Assembly (NCBI GenBank): GCA_023409955.1 | Contig: JAEYQQ010000177.1 | Location: 1-5,070, forward strand | Direction: 5' to 3' | Source of the DNA: Bacillota bacterium | GTDB taxonomy: Bacteria > Bacillota > Clostridia > Christensenellales > Aristaeellaceae | DNA length: 5,070 bases | Shown here: positions 1 through 5,070 of the stretch, in pieces | Layout of the letters: each line of letters starts with the position of its first letter | How positions within the stretch are numbered: position 1 is the stretch's first letter | Program-made: the position numbers and the translations under genes | The notes under the pieces: generated by a model | The model's input: only the letters and a program-made list of their open reading frames with translations | Databases searched by the model: none | What the model was told of the DNA's origin: nothing

Positions 1-1
1 A

Positions 2-349
2 GACAGCATTAAGAATCGGATACAGACTCTTTCAAAGGAGATATTCCGGGAGTTGGACTTAAAAGGCGTAGTTCGAATTGACTATATGTTTGATACAAGA
101 ACTGAGAATCTGTATATCACTGAAATAAATACAATTCCTGGTTCCATGGCATACTACCTATGGGAAGAGTCGGGCATATCATATACATCATTAATTGACA
201 AGATGGTAGAGTGTGCTATGAAGGCCCATCAGGAAAAGAATGATAACAATTATGCCTATACATCCGACATCCTGAGAAATATTCAGCTTGGCGGAAAAAC
301 AGGAGCTAAGGTAGGTGGAAAAACACCTGCTTGGTCGGGCAGAAAGTGA
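2..349 (+). CDS. ddl: D-alanine--D-alanine ligase, C-terminal part (5' end outside window)
   Basis: Seen: the frame is open from base 2, with no start needed inside the window, and ends in TGA at 347-349, giving 116 codons. It reads like the end of the ATP-grasp domain of D-Ala-D-Ala ligases. RIDYMFD carries a metal-binding Asp (codon 80-82). EINTIPGSM (from 122) carries the Glu and Asn expected to bind the second metal site and phosphates. The next stretch, YYLWEESGISYTSLIDKMVE, is the usual end of the fold. Known: the family joins two D-alanines with ATP in the cytoplasm to supply peptidoglycan precursors. Odd: after the fold there is a polar tail of about 40 residues ending in a Gly/Lys-rich stretch (GGKTGAKVGGK). 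Two thirds of the protein lies upstream, so the omega-loop residues that separate D-Ala from D-Ser or D-lactate ligases cannot be read. A ddl paralogue of altered specificity remains possible. Confidence 0.9.
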   Translation, partial: DSIKNRIQTLSKEIFRELDLKGVVRIDYMFDTRTENLYITEINTIPGSMAYYLWEESGISYTSLIDKMVECAMKAHQEKNDNNYAYTSDILRNIQLGGKTGAKVGGKTPAWSGRK

Positions 350-356
350 GAGTATT

Positions 357-569
357 ATGCGTCGAACAGAACGAAACAAATATTCGTCTCAGGTGAATTA
401 TCAAACATATGGGCGGCAGGAGCCGCCTCATGAAGGGGACGAGCTGGAGGTTTATCCTGAAGAATCACATTATGGTTTTCAGGAAGAACAAAATTATGAT
501 GAGGAACCAACTTATGGTGAAGGAGGACAAAGGTCTGAAGTCGTCTCCACAAGTCAAGCAATTAATTAG
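357..569 (+). CDS. Hydrophilic acidic, Tyr-rich 70-residue ORF, probably the N-terminal part of an interrupted membrane protein
   Basis: Seen: the ATG at 357 lies 7 bases after the ligase stop, and TAG is at 567-569. A weak GTGAG/GAGAG sits just upstream as a possible ribosome binding site. An in-frame start at 315 is possible but would overlap the ligase gene, so 357 is preferred. The protein starts basic (MRRTERNK) and is then strongly acidic: 15 Asp/Glu and 7 Tyr in 70 residues, with Gln, Pro and Gly and no hydrophobic segment. It looks disordered. I recognise no domain. Such tails often precede the membrane core of small Tic20/DUF4870-like proteins, and a hydrophobic ORF follows at 642 in exactly the same frame. 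I therefore infer that it is the detached front of that gene rather than an independent protein. A real short protein cannot be excluded. Confidence 0.5.
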   Translation: MRRTERNKYSSQVNYQTYGRQEPPHEGDELEVYPEESHYGFQEEQNYDEEPTYGEGGQRSEVVSTSQAIN

Positions 570-641
570 ACCTGTACATTCGCAACCTTAAGAGGATTCT
601 TTGCATTCTTTTAGTATATTGCAGACCGGCGAAGCGATGCG

Positions 642-896
642 GTGAGGCGGATTTCTGTTCAGTCCATTGCCCTTACCAGCGTGTTTTTAAGTGTATCTAT
701 TATTTTGTGGATAGTGGGCACATTATTTAGCATTATTCCGATTCTTGGCATTGTGTTTTCAGTTATCTTTTGGCTGCTATTTGCATCAGTATTGGTTGCT
801 TGTATATATCTTAAGATTCAGATGATGATCAATGCCTATAGAGGTTTTGCTTATCAACTTCCGCTCATTGGTGAATATATACGCAGATTTGAGTAA
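642..896 (+). CDS. Two-helix membrane protein, Tic20/DUF4870-like C-terminal core
   Basis: Seen: 84 codons from GTG at 642 to TAA at 894-896. Two strongly hydrophobic segments (about residues 8-32 and 34-57) are separated by a Pro-Gly turn (IIPILG). A short polar end contains AYRGFAYQLPLIGEY. From family knowledge, two helices followed by a Gly then (E/Q)LPLIG near the C-terminus is typical of DUF4870/Tic20-like small membrane proteins of unknown function. The start is doubtful. No Shine-Dalgarno sequence precedes the GTG, the only ATG nearby (637) is out of frame and stops after two codons, and the in-frame residues before the GTG (YIADRRSDAV, from 615) resemble the loop normally found before the first of these helices. 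The coding signal thus seems to continue upstream into a TAG at 612-614. Best read as the back half of a broken gene, or a gene with a non-standard start. Confidence 0.55.
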   Translation: MRRISVQSIALTSVFLSVSIILWIVGTLFSIIPILGIVFSVIFWLLFASVLVACIYLKIQMMINAYRGFAYQLPLIGEYIRRFE

Positions 897-907
897 GCGG
901 TACAAAT

Positions 908-937
908 AGCCGGCAGGTAAACGATGCCGGCTTTTTT
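908..937 (+). terminator. Rho-independent terminator closing the upstream unit
   Basis: A perfect 8-bp stem (AGCCGGCA at 908-915 with TGCCGGCT at 925-932) encloses a 9-base loop and runs into six T (932-937). It begins 12 bases after the stop at 896 and ends before the dxs promoter. ATGCCGG recurs at 938-944, immediately downstream of the T tract, and could in principle pair with CCGGCA of the left arm, but this looks incidental. Confidence 0.88.
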
Positions 938-945
938 ATGCCGGT

Positions 946-974
946 TTGCACCGCTTATAAAACTATGTTATACT
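946..974 (+). promoter_or_regulatory. Sigma-A-type extended -10 promoter for dxs-tlyA
   Basis: TTGCAC (946-951) and TATACT (969-974) are separated by exactly 17 bases, and a TG at 966-967 forms an extended -10 (TGTTATACT). Transcription should start near 981, leaving a leader of about 30 bases before the ATG at 1014. There is no room for a riboswitch. The spacing, sequence and position after a terminator agree well. Confidence 0.8.
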
Positions 975-1013
975 GAAATAGAAAATGGTCATTAACGGAA
1001 AACAAGGAGTACT

Positions 1014-2888
1014 ATGGTACATCTTTCTCAGATACAGAAACCTGCAGATATTAAGCTGTGCAGTTATGATGAACTTGACCAACTGGCTGCTGAAATCAGA
1101 CGGGAAATTGTAATGACGGTTTCAAGAACCGGAGGTCATCTGGCGTCTAATCTTGGTGTAGTAGAGCTTACCCTAGCGGTGCACAGAATGTTCAATGCGC
1201 CAGAGGATAAAATCCTATTCGATGTAGGACATCAGTGCTATGTTCATAAGCTGCTTACTGGAAGATATGCATCTTTTTCGAAGCTTCGCCAAAATGAAGG
1301 GATCAGCGGCTTTCCAAAGCGGGACGAAAGCGTTTATGATTGCTTTGAAACTGGACATGCATCCACAGCCATATCAGCCGCCCTTGGTTTTGCAAGAGCA
1401 AGGGATATGCAGCATCAGGATCATCATGTTCTTGCCATCGTAGGAGATGGAGCCTTAACAGGCGGGCTCTGCTATGAAGCGATGAATGATGCAGGCAATG
1501 ATAAGACTAAGCTTATAATAATCTTGAATGATAACGAAATGTCTATTGCTCGAAATGTTGGGGCTTTGGCAACCCACCTTACCAATCTGCGTGCAAGTCG
1601 CGGATGGAACAAGGTCAAAAGAACAATTGAAAACAGTTTAAGTAGACTACCGGTAGCTGGACCAAAGATTCAGCGGGTTTTATCAACCATAAAAAACTCT
1701 ATTAAAGGGCTTGTTGTGGATGAAGGTTTCTTTGCCGCATTAGGATTCCACTACCTTGGTCCTATTGATGGCCATAACCTGCAAAATCTTGAATATACTA
1801 TCGCCCAGGCCAAAGAGTTTGATGAGCCGGTATTAATACACTGCATCACTAAAAAAGGGCATGGATATCAACAGGCTGAAAAAAGGCCAGAAGTATTTCA
1901 TGGAACACCTCCTTTCTTTATGGATAGTGGAGATGCAAGGTCTCAATCTTCGAGGCCATCTTATGGTGAGATTGCTGCCCGAGAGCTTATTAAGTTTGCT
2001 TCGCAAGAGGAAAAAACCATTGCCATTACCGCTGCTATGCCCGCAGGTACTGGATTGCACTTGTTTGCTAAAGCGTTTCCCAAACGTATGCTTGATGTCG
2101 GAATTGCGGAGCAGCATGCAGTAACATTGGCCGCCGGCCTTGCCTCAGGTGGTATGCGGCCATATTTTGCTGTATATGCTTCTTTCCTACAACGAGGATA
2201 TGACCAGACATTGCATGATGTCTGCCTTCAAAACCTTCCTGTATGCTTTTTATTGGACAGAGCAGGATTGGCGGGTGAGGACGGTGCGACTCACCACGGC
2301 ATCTATGATATTGCATACCTTCGGCATATGCCAAATATGACTGTGCTTGCTCCGCGTGATGAGCAAGAGCTTTGCGCAATGATGGAATGGACAAGAAATT
2401 ATGCTGGTCCTTGCGCCATTCGATACCCACGAAAATCCATACGAATGGAGGATTTCCCACTTGGTAATTTTTCAGCAGGCCGATGGGAGATTATGCAAGA
2501 GGGCAAGGATTGTGCATTGCTAGCCGTTGGAGCTATGGTACCCATCGCTCTTGAAACAGCAAAGCACCTATCGAGATTGAATATCAACGCCAGGGTTGTC
2601 AATGCCTCTACCATCAAGCCGCTTGATCACAGCATGCTAAGAGCGATGAAAGATTACCCCGTATTTACTCTTGAGGAGCACGTGTTAACATGCGGTTTTG
2701 GCAGTGCTGTAGCGGAATTTTGCATAACGGAGCAGCAACAAGTCCCTGCTGCCATGTTTGGCATACCAGATAAAGTAATCCATCATGGCAACAAGGATGA
2801 TTTACTATCTTCTCTGGGCTTGGTACCCGAGCAGATTGCTGCTAAAGTAAAGAACACCTTGGCCAGTACGGGAAAGGCTAAGCCATGA
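1014..2888 (+). CDS. dxs: 1-deoxy-D-xylulose-5-phosphate synthase
   Basis: Condenses pyruvate with glyceraldehyde 3-phosphate to form DXP, using thiamine diphosphate. This is the first step of the MEP isoprenoid pathway and also feeds thiamine and pyridoxal synthesis. It is a cytoplasmic homodimer. At 624 residues it is full length (E. coli about 620). Visible motifs: GGHLASNLG with His42; DVGHQCYVHK (70-79); ETGHAS with His115; the thiamine-diphosphate motif GDGALTGG (144-151) ending in ILNDNEMS (170-177); DVGIAEQHAV (361-370) with catalytic Glu366; the DRAGLAGEDGATHHG loop (415-429); IRYPR (469-473) for substrate phosphate; and a C-terminal transketolase domain with the HHGNKDDLLSSLGL signature. 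The ATG is preceded by AAGGAG (1004-1009) 4 bases away. The promoter at 946-974 drives it, and its TGA overlaps the tlyA ATG. All key residues look intact. Confidence 0.98.
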   Translation: MVHLSQIQKPADIKLCSYDELDQLAAEIRREIVMTVSRTGGHLASNLGVVELTLAVHRMFNAPEDKILFDVGHQCYVHKLLTGRYASFSKLRQNEGISGFPKRDESVYDCFETGHASTAISAALGFARARDMQHQDHHVLAIVGDGALTGGLCYEAMNDAGNDKTKLIIILNDNEMSIARNVGALATHLTNLRASRGWNKVKRTIENSLSRLPVAGPKIQRVLSTIKNSIKGLVVDEGFFAALGFHYLGPIDGHNLQNLEYTIAQAKEFDEPVLIHCITKKGHGYQQAEKRPEVFHGTPPFFMDSGDARSQSSRPSYGEIAARELIKFASQEEKTIAITAAMPAGTGLHLFAKAFPKRMLDVGIAEQHAVTLAAGLASGGMRPYFAVYASFLQRGYDQTLHDVCLQNLPVCFLLDRAGLAGEDGATHHGIYDIAYLRHMPNMTVLAPRDEQELCAMMEWTRNYAGPCAIRYPRKSIRMEDFPLGNFSAGRWEIMQEGKDCALLAVGAMVPIALETAKHLSRLNINARVVNASTIKPLDHSMLRAMKDYPVFTLEEHVLTCGFGSAVAEFCITEQQQVPAAMFGIPDKVIHHGNKDDLLSSLGLVPEQIAAKVKNTLASTGKAKP

Positions 2889-3697
2889 GTAAAAAGGAAC
2901 GTGCGGATGTAGCATTGGTTAGACAGGGAATGACTGAAAGCAGAGAAAAGGCACAAGCTCTGATTATGGCTGGCCTTGTTTTTGCCAACCTTCGAAAAAT
3001 CAATAAGCCGTCGGATGCTGTTGGCGAAGAGGAAGTGTTGTCAGTTAAAGGCAGCCCACAGCCCTTTGTCAGCCGCGGAGGCTTAAAGCTGGAAAAGGCG
3101 TTGGATTTCTTTGGCGCCAATGTAAGCAATATAGTGGCCATGGATATAGGAGCTGCCACTGGTGGTTTTACGGATGTTCTTTTAAAGCGTGGTGCAGCTC
3201 ACGTTTATGCCATAGATGTAGGATATGGGCAGCTGGATTGGGAGCTAAGAAATCATCCGCATGTTACCGTTATGGAGCGGACCAATGCCAGATATCTTAC
3301 CAAAGAGCAAGTTAATAAACATCCATCGCTTACTGTGATGGATGTATCCTTTATATCCATACGACTAATCCTACCGGTGGCTGCAGAAATCATGGGGGAT
3401 AATGGTCGATTTTACACATTGATAAAACCACAGTTTGAGGCAGGTAAGGACCGCGTTGGAAAAAAGGGTGTCGTGCGTGATCCCGAAGTACATCAGGCAG
3501 TTATAGAAGAAATCGTTGACTTTTGCCCAACTTTTGGATACCAGGTTGAGGGACTGACATTTTCTCCGATTACAGGACCAGAAGGAAATATTGAATTTTT
3601 GGCAAATATTGCTCCAAGTAAATACGCAACCTTTTTAATTGATCGTCATTTAATCAGAAAAATTGTAGATGAAGCACATAGCGTCTTGAAAAGATAA
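2885..3697 (+). CDS. tlyA: TlyA family rRNA (cytidine-2'-O)-methyltransferase
   Basis: A 270-residue protein of normal TlyA length. An S4-type RNA-binding domain covers about residues 4-60 (ADVALVRQGMTESREKAQALIMAGLV). An FtsJ-like Rossmann methyltransferase follows, with the SAM motif DIGAATGGFTD (87-97). The expected catalytic tetrad is present: Lys68 (SRGGLKL), Asp153 (VMDVSFIS), Lys181 (LIKPQFE) and Glu237 (GPEGNIEFL). From memory this matches K69/D154/K182/E238 of the mycobacterial enzyme, which methylates ribose 2'-O of cytidines in 23S and, for longer forms, 16S rRNA. Family members are often labelled hemolysins, but the motifs favour the methyltransferase role. The start overlaps the dxs stop (ATGA, 2885-2888), so the two are translationally coupled, and AAAGG lies 7 bases upstream inside dxs. 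Which rRNA site is modified cannot be told from sequence. Confidence 0.95.
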   Translation: MSKKERADVALVRQGMTESREKAQALIMAGLVFANLRKINKPSDAVGEEEVLSVKGSPQPFVSRGGLKLEKALDFFGANVSNIVAMDIGAATGGFTDVLLKRGAAHVYAIDVGYGQLDWELRNHPHVTVMERTNARYLTKEQVNKHPSLTVMDVSFISIRLILPVAAEIMGDNGRFYTLIKPQFEAGKDRVGKKGVVRDPEVHQAVIEEIVDFCPTFGYQVEGLTFSPITGPEGNIEFLANIAPSKYATFLIDRHLIRKIVDEAHSVLKR

Positions 3698-3707
3698 AAT
3701 TGCTGCA

Positions 3708-3736
3708 TTGCATGATTATACATAAGATGTTATACT
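3708..3736 (+). promoter_or_regulatory. Sigma-A-type extended -10 promoter for nadK-argR
   Basis: TTGCAT (3708-3713) and TATACT (3731-3736) are 17 bases apart, with TG at 3728-3729 forming an extended -10. The 10-base ATGTTATACT (3727-3736) is identical to that of the dxs promoter (965-974). Transcription should begin near 3743, giving a leader of about 27 bases. No terminator is seen between tlyA and this site, so nadK may also be reached by readthrough. Confidence 0.75.
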
Positions 3737-3751
3737 AAACTATCACAGAAC

Positions 3752-3756
3752 GGAGG
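3752..3756 (+). promoter_or_regulatory. Ribosome binding site of nadK with unusually long spacing
   Basis: GGAGG is followed by 13 bases before the ATG at 3770, longer than the usual 5-9. None of the three in-frame codons between them (TAT, TTA, AGT) can serve as a start, so the ATG remains the best choice. The long spacer, if real, would lower translation. Confidence 0.6.
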
Positions 3757-3769
3757 GGTTTATTTAAGT

Positions 3770-4615
3770 ATGAAAAAAGTCCTTCTTACTATGCACCCTT
3801 CCAAACCGCTTGATTCAATTATTCTTAGACAGACGATAGATGTGTTTGAAAGCGCTGGCATATCTGTATGCATGGAATTAGGTGTGAATAGCGCACTGCA
3901 TATGCAAGTCTCTTTGATTAATCCAATCAGGGACATGCAGGGTTGTGACGCAGTAGTGTCATTAGGAGGCGACGGTACGCTTCTGAGGGCCATGCAGTAT
4001 GCTGCCAAAGCAGATATACCTATATTCGGTGTCAATATGGGCAGAGTGGGTTTTCTTACTGAAATTGAGCCAGCTGAACTAGAACAGTCAGTTCAAATGT
4101 TATGCGAGGGATCTTATTTTATTGAAGAGCGCATGCTCCTAGCTGTGATGGTCAACCAAGGTAGGAATCCACTTTTGGCGCTCAATGATGCTGTCATTAA
4201 TAGAGGCTCACGACTCATAGCAGTCAGTGCGTACATATCTGATGACCTGATTGGCCGATATGTTGCTGATGGTGTAATTGTTTCCAGTCCGACCGGTTCG
4301 ACAGGATATTCACTTTCAGCCGGAGGACCCATCATCAGTCCTGATGTGAAATGCATGGTTGTATCTCCCATTTGCCCTCATACGCTACATCATCGACCTG
4401 TGGTGGTGTCACCACAGGAAACGATTCGGCTAGAGCTTGACAGCGAGGATATTCCTGGCACATATCTATCCATTGATGGGCAAACCACAGTGCCGCTTGA
4501 AGGTGGAGATACCATTTACATAACATGTGCAGAAACAACGGGCAAACTTATTCGTTTAAAAAAGCCACACTTTTTCACACTTGTACGAGAAAAACTGACC
4601 CAATGGAGCCGATAA
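3770..4615 (+). CDS. nadK: NAD kinase (ATP- or polyphosphate-dependent)
   Basis: Phosphorylates NAD to NADP in the cytoplasm and is normally the cell's only source of NADP. The 281 residues match the usual bacterial length. Motifs in order: SLGGDGTLLRA with GGDGT at 66-70 (catalytic Asp68); GVNMGRVGFLTE (87-98); LALNDAVI (136-143), the NE/ND motif that binds the nicotinamide ribose, here with Asp140; DGVIVSSPTGSTGYSLSAGGP (from 168), the conserved glycine-rich active-site strand; HRPVVVS (208-214); and SIDGQ (234-238). The N-terminal MKKVLLTMHPSKP is a typical first strand. The start is the ATG at 3770 behind a distant GGAGG. It has its own promoter at 3708-3736. argR follows 30 bases after the TAA with no terminator, so the two are probably co-transcribed. 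Confidence 0.97.
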   Translation: MKKVLLTMHPSKPLDSIILRQTIDVFESAGISVCMELGVNSALHMQVSLINPIRDMQGCDAVVSLGGDGTLLRAMQYAAKADIPIFGVNMGRVGFLTEIEPAELEQSVQMLCEGSYFIEERMLLAVMVNQGRNPLLALNDAVINRGSRLIAVSAYISDDLIGRYVADGVIVSSPTGSTGYSLSAGGPIISPDVKCMVVSPICPHTLHHRPVVVSPQETIRLELDSEDIPGTYLSIDGQTTVPLEGGDTIYITCAETTGKLIRLKKPHFFTLVREKLTQWSR

Positions 4616-4645
4616 ATCATTAGAATTTGCCAAGGAGGATATACC

Positions 4646-5070
4646 ATGAAGACAGTGCGCCAGATGGCAATACTGGATATTATTGGAAGTAGGGATATAG
4701 AGACGCAGGAAGAGTTGGCAGATGAACTAAAGAGACAGGGGATTGTGGTTACACAAGCAACTGTTTCACGTGATATAAAAGAACTGCGTCTGCTAAAAGT
4801 CCTTTCAGCCAGTGGCGCATACAAATATGCAACAGCTGATAAAGCCGAGCATGGTCTATCCGACAGGTTTATACGGATGTTTGCTGAATCGGTATTGAGC
4901 ATGGCACATTCCGGCAACCTCATTGTTATCAAAACATTATCCGGCAGTGCTAACGTAGCTGCTGAAGCGGTGGATAATCTTCACTGGCCAGAAATATTGG
5001 GTACTTTGGCAGGAGATAACACCATATTTGTAGTAATCAGAAATGATGAAGAAATTGAAACTGTCCTAAA
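4646..5070 (+). CDS. argR: Arginine repressor ArgR/AhrC (3' end outside window)
   Basis: The frame is open from ATG 4646 to the window edge: 141 codons seen of a usual 150 or so. It has an ideal AAGGAGG (4632-4638) 7 bases upstream. An N-terminal winged helix-turn-helix (about residues 1-65) contains ETQEELADELKRQG and the recognition segment TQATVSRDIKELRL (36-49). A C-terminal hexamerisation and arginine-binding domain (about 72-141) contains SGNLIVIKTLSGSANVAAEAVD and WPEILGTLAGDNTIFVVI. Known: with L-arginine bound, the hexamer binds ARG boxes, repressing arginine synthesis and in bacilli activating its catabolism. Odd: the family's GDDT arginine-contact motif reads GDNT (residues 123-126), so the second Asp is Asn. 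The gene sits after nadK, where clostridia usually keep argR before recN. I see no convincing ARG box just upstream. Confidence 0.96.
   Translation, partial: MKTVRQMAILDIIGSRDIETQEELADELKRQGIVVTQATVSRDIKELRLLKVLSASGAYKYATADKAEHGLSDRFIRMFAESVLSMAHSGNLIVIKTLSGSANVAAEAVDNLHWPEILGTLAGDNTIFVVIRNDEEIETVL

Larger units (their letters stand above)
357..896 (+). pseudogene. Probable interrupted Tic20/DUF4870-like membrane protein gene (composite of 357-569 and 642-896)
   Basis: Seen: both pieces share one frame and are separated by in-frame TAG codons at 567 and 612. The 45 bases between the stops read TCTFATLRGFFAFF in that frame. In the +1-shifted frame (from 566) they read through ILCILL, which also suits a first membrane segment. 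Skipping one base at 614 would join that to YIADRRSDAVRR. Inference: an intact ancestor had an acidic tail, a first hydrophobic segment, a polar loop with a Phe-His-Ala-Asn-Gln-like motif (here degenerate as RRISVQSI), and two more helices ending in LPLIG. At least one stop or indel has broken it. A sequencing error would give the same picture. Confidence 0.45.

Noticed and set aside
315..356. Earlier in-frame start at 315 for the acidic ORF
   Set aside because: It would overlap the last 35 bases of the ligase gene and has no better ribosome binding site than the ATG at 357.
409..591. Alternative + strand ORF overlapping the acidic ORF in another frame
   Set aside because: Its product is low-complexity and Met/Lys-rich with no family resemblance and no ribosome binding site. 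It could only matter if the 357-896 gene contains a frameshift.
908..948. Riboswitch or attenuator before dxs built on the repeated ATGCCGG
   Set aside because: The promoter lies downstream of the hairpin, so the hairpin is not in the dxs leader. The leader itself is only about 30 bases.
2068..2460. 130-codon minus-strand ORF
   Set aside because: It lies wholly inside dxs, whose catalytic motifs span this stretch. It has no ribosome binding site and its product resembles no family I know. It is a shadow of the codon pattern.
3698..3730. Possible terminator after tlyA (TGCATTGCA dyad)
   Set aside because: The stem would be only about four base pairs and no T tract follows. The same bases make the -35 region of the nadK promoter.
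4616..4645. ARG box for autoregulation before argR
   Set aside because: The short gap has an AT-rich ATTAGAATTT but no paired half-sites matching the ARG box, and it also holds the ribosome binding site.
4516..4932. 138-codon minus-strand ORF
   Set aside because: It lies opposite the end of nadK and the start of argR, both of which have clear family motifs on the + strand. Its Ser/Arg-rich product has no recognisable features.

Overview
The window is an ordinary chromosomal stretch with all recognisable genes on the + strand. Family resemblance and gene order point to a low-to-moderate GC Gram-positive bacterium, most likely in the Clostridia. Signs of this are strong AAGGAG-type ribosome binding sites, vegetative sigma-A-type promoters, and the dxs - tlyA - nadK - argR order, which in clostridia and bacilli normally continues into recN and spo0A. 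That downstream continuation lies outside the window and is inferred.

Layout: (1) 2-349 is the C-terminal part of a D-alanine--D-alanine ligase (ATP-grasp), cut by the window start. (2) 357-896 holds a hydrophilic 70-codon ORF and a hydrophobic 84-codon ORF in the same frame, separated by two in-frame stops. Together they look like the acidic tail and membrane core of one Tic20/DUF4870-like small membrane protein, so the locus is probably a decayed or frameshifted gene. (3) 908-937 is a strong intrinsic terminator, followed at once by an extended -10 promoter. (4) 1014-2888 is a complete dxs, whose stop overlaps the start of tlyA (2885-3697). (5) A second promoter, nearly identical in its core, precedes nadK (3770-4615). 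(6) argR begins at 4646 and runs off the window end with about 141 codons visible.

Working together: Dxs makes DXP, which feeds isoprenoid synthesis and also thiamine and pyridoxal. TlyA is an rRNA ribose methyltransferase. NadK makes NADP. ArgR represses arginine biosynthesis genes when arginine is bound. They form two short transcription units (dxs-tlyA and nadK-argR), with no visible terminator between them, so readthrough is likely. The ligase and the broken membrane gene form an upstream unit closed by the terminator.

No mobile element, CRISPR array, RNA gene or novel multi-gene system is visible. The points most worth a second look are the interrupted membrane-protein gene, the twin promoters, and an Asp-to-Asn change in the arginine-binding motif of ArgR.
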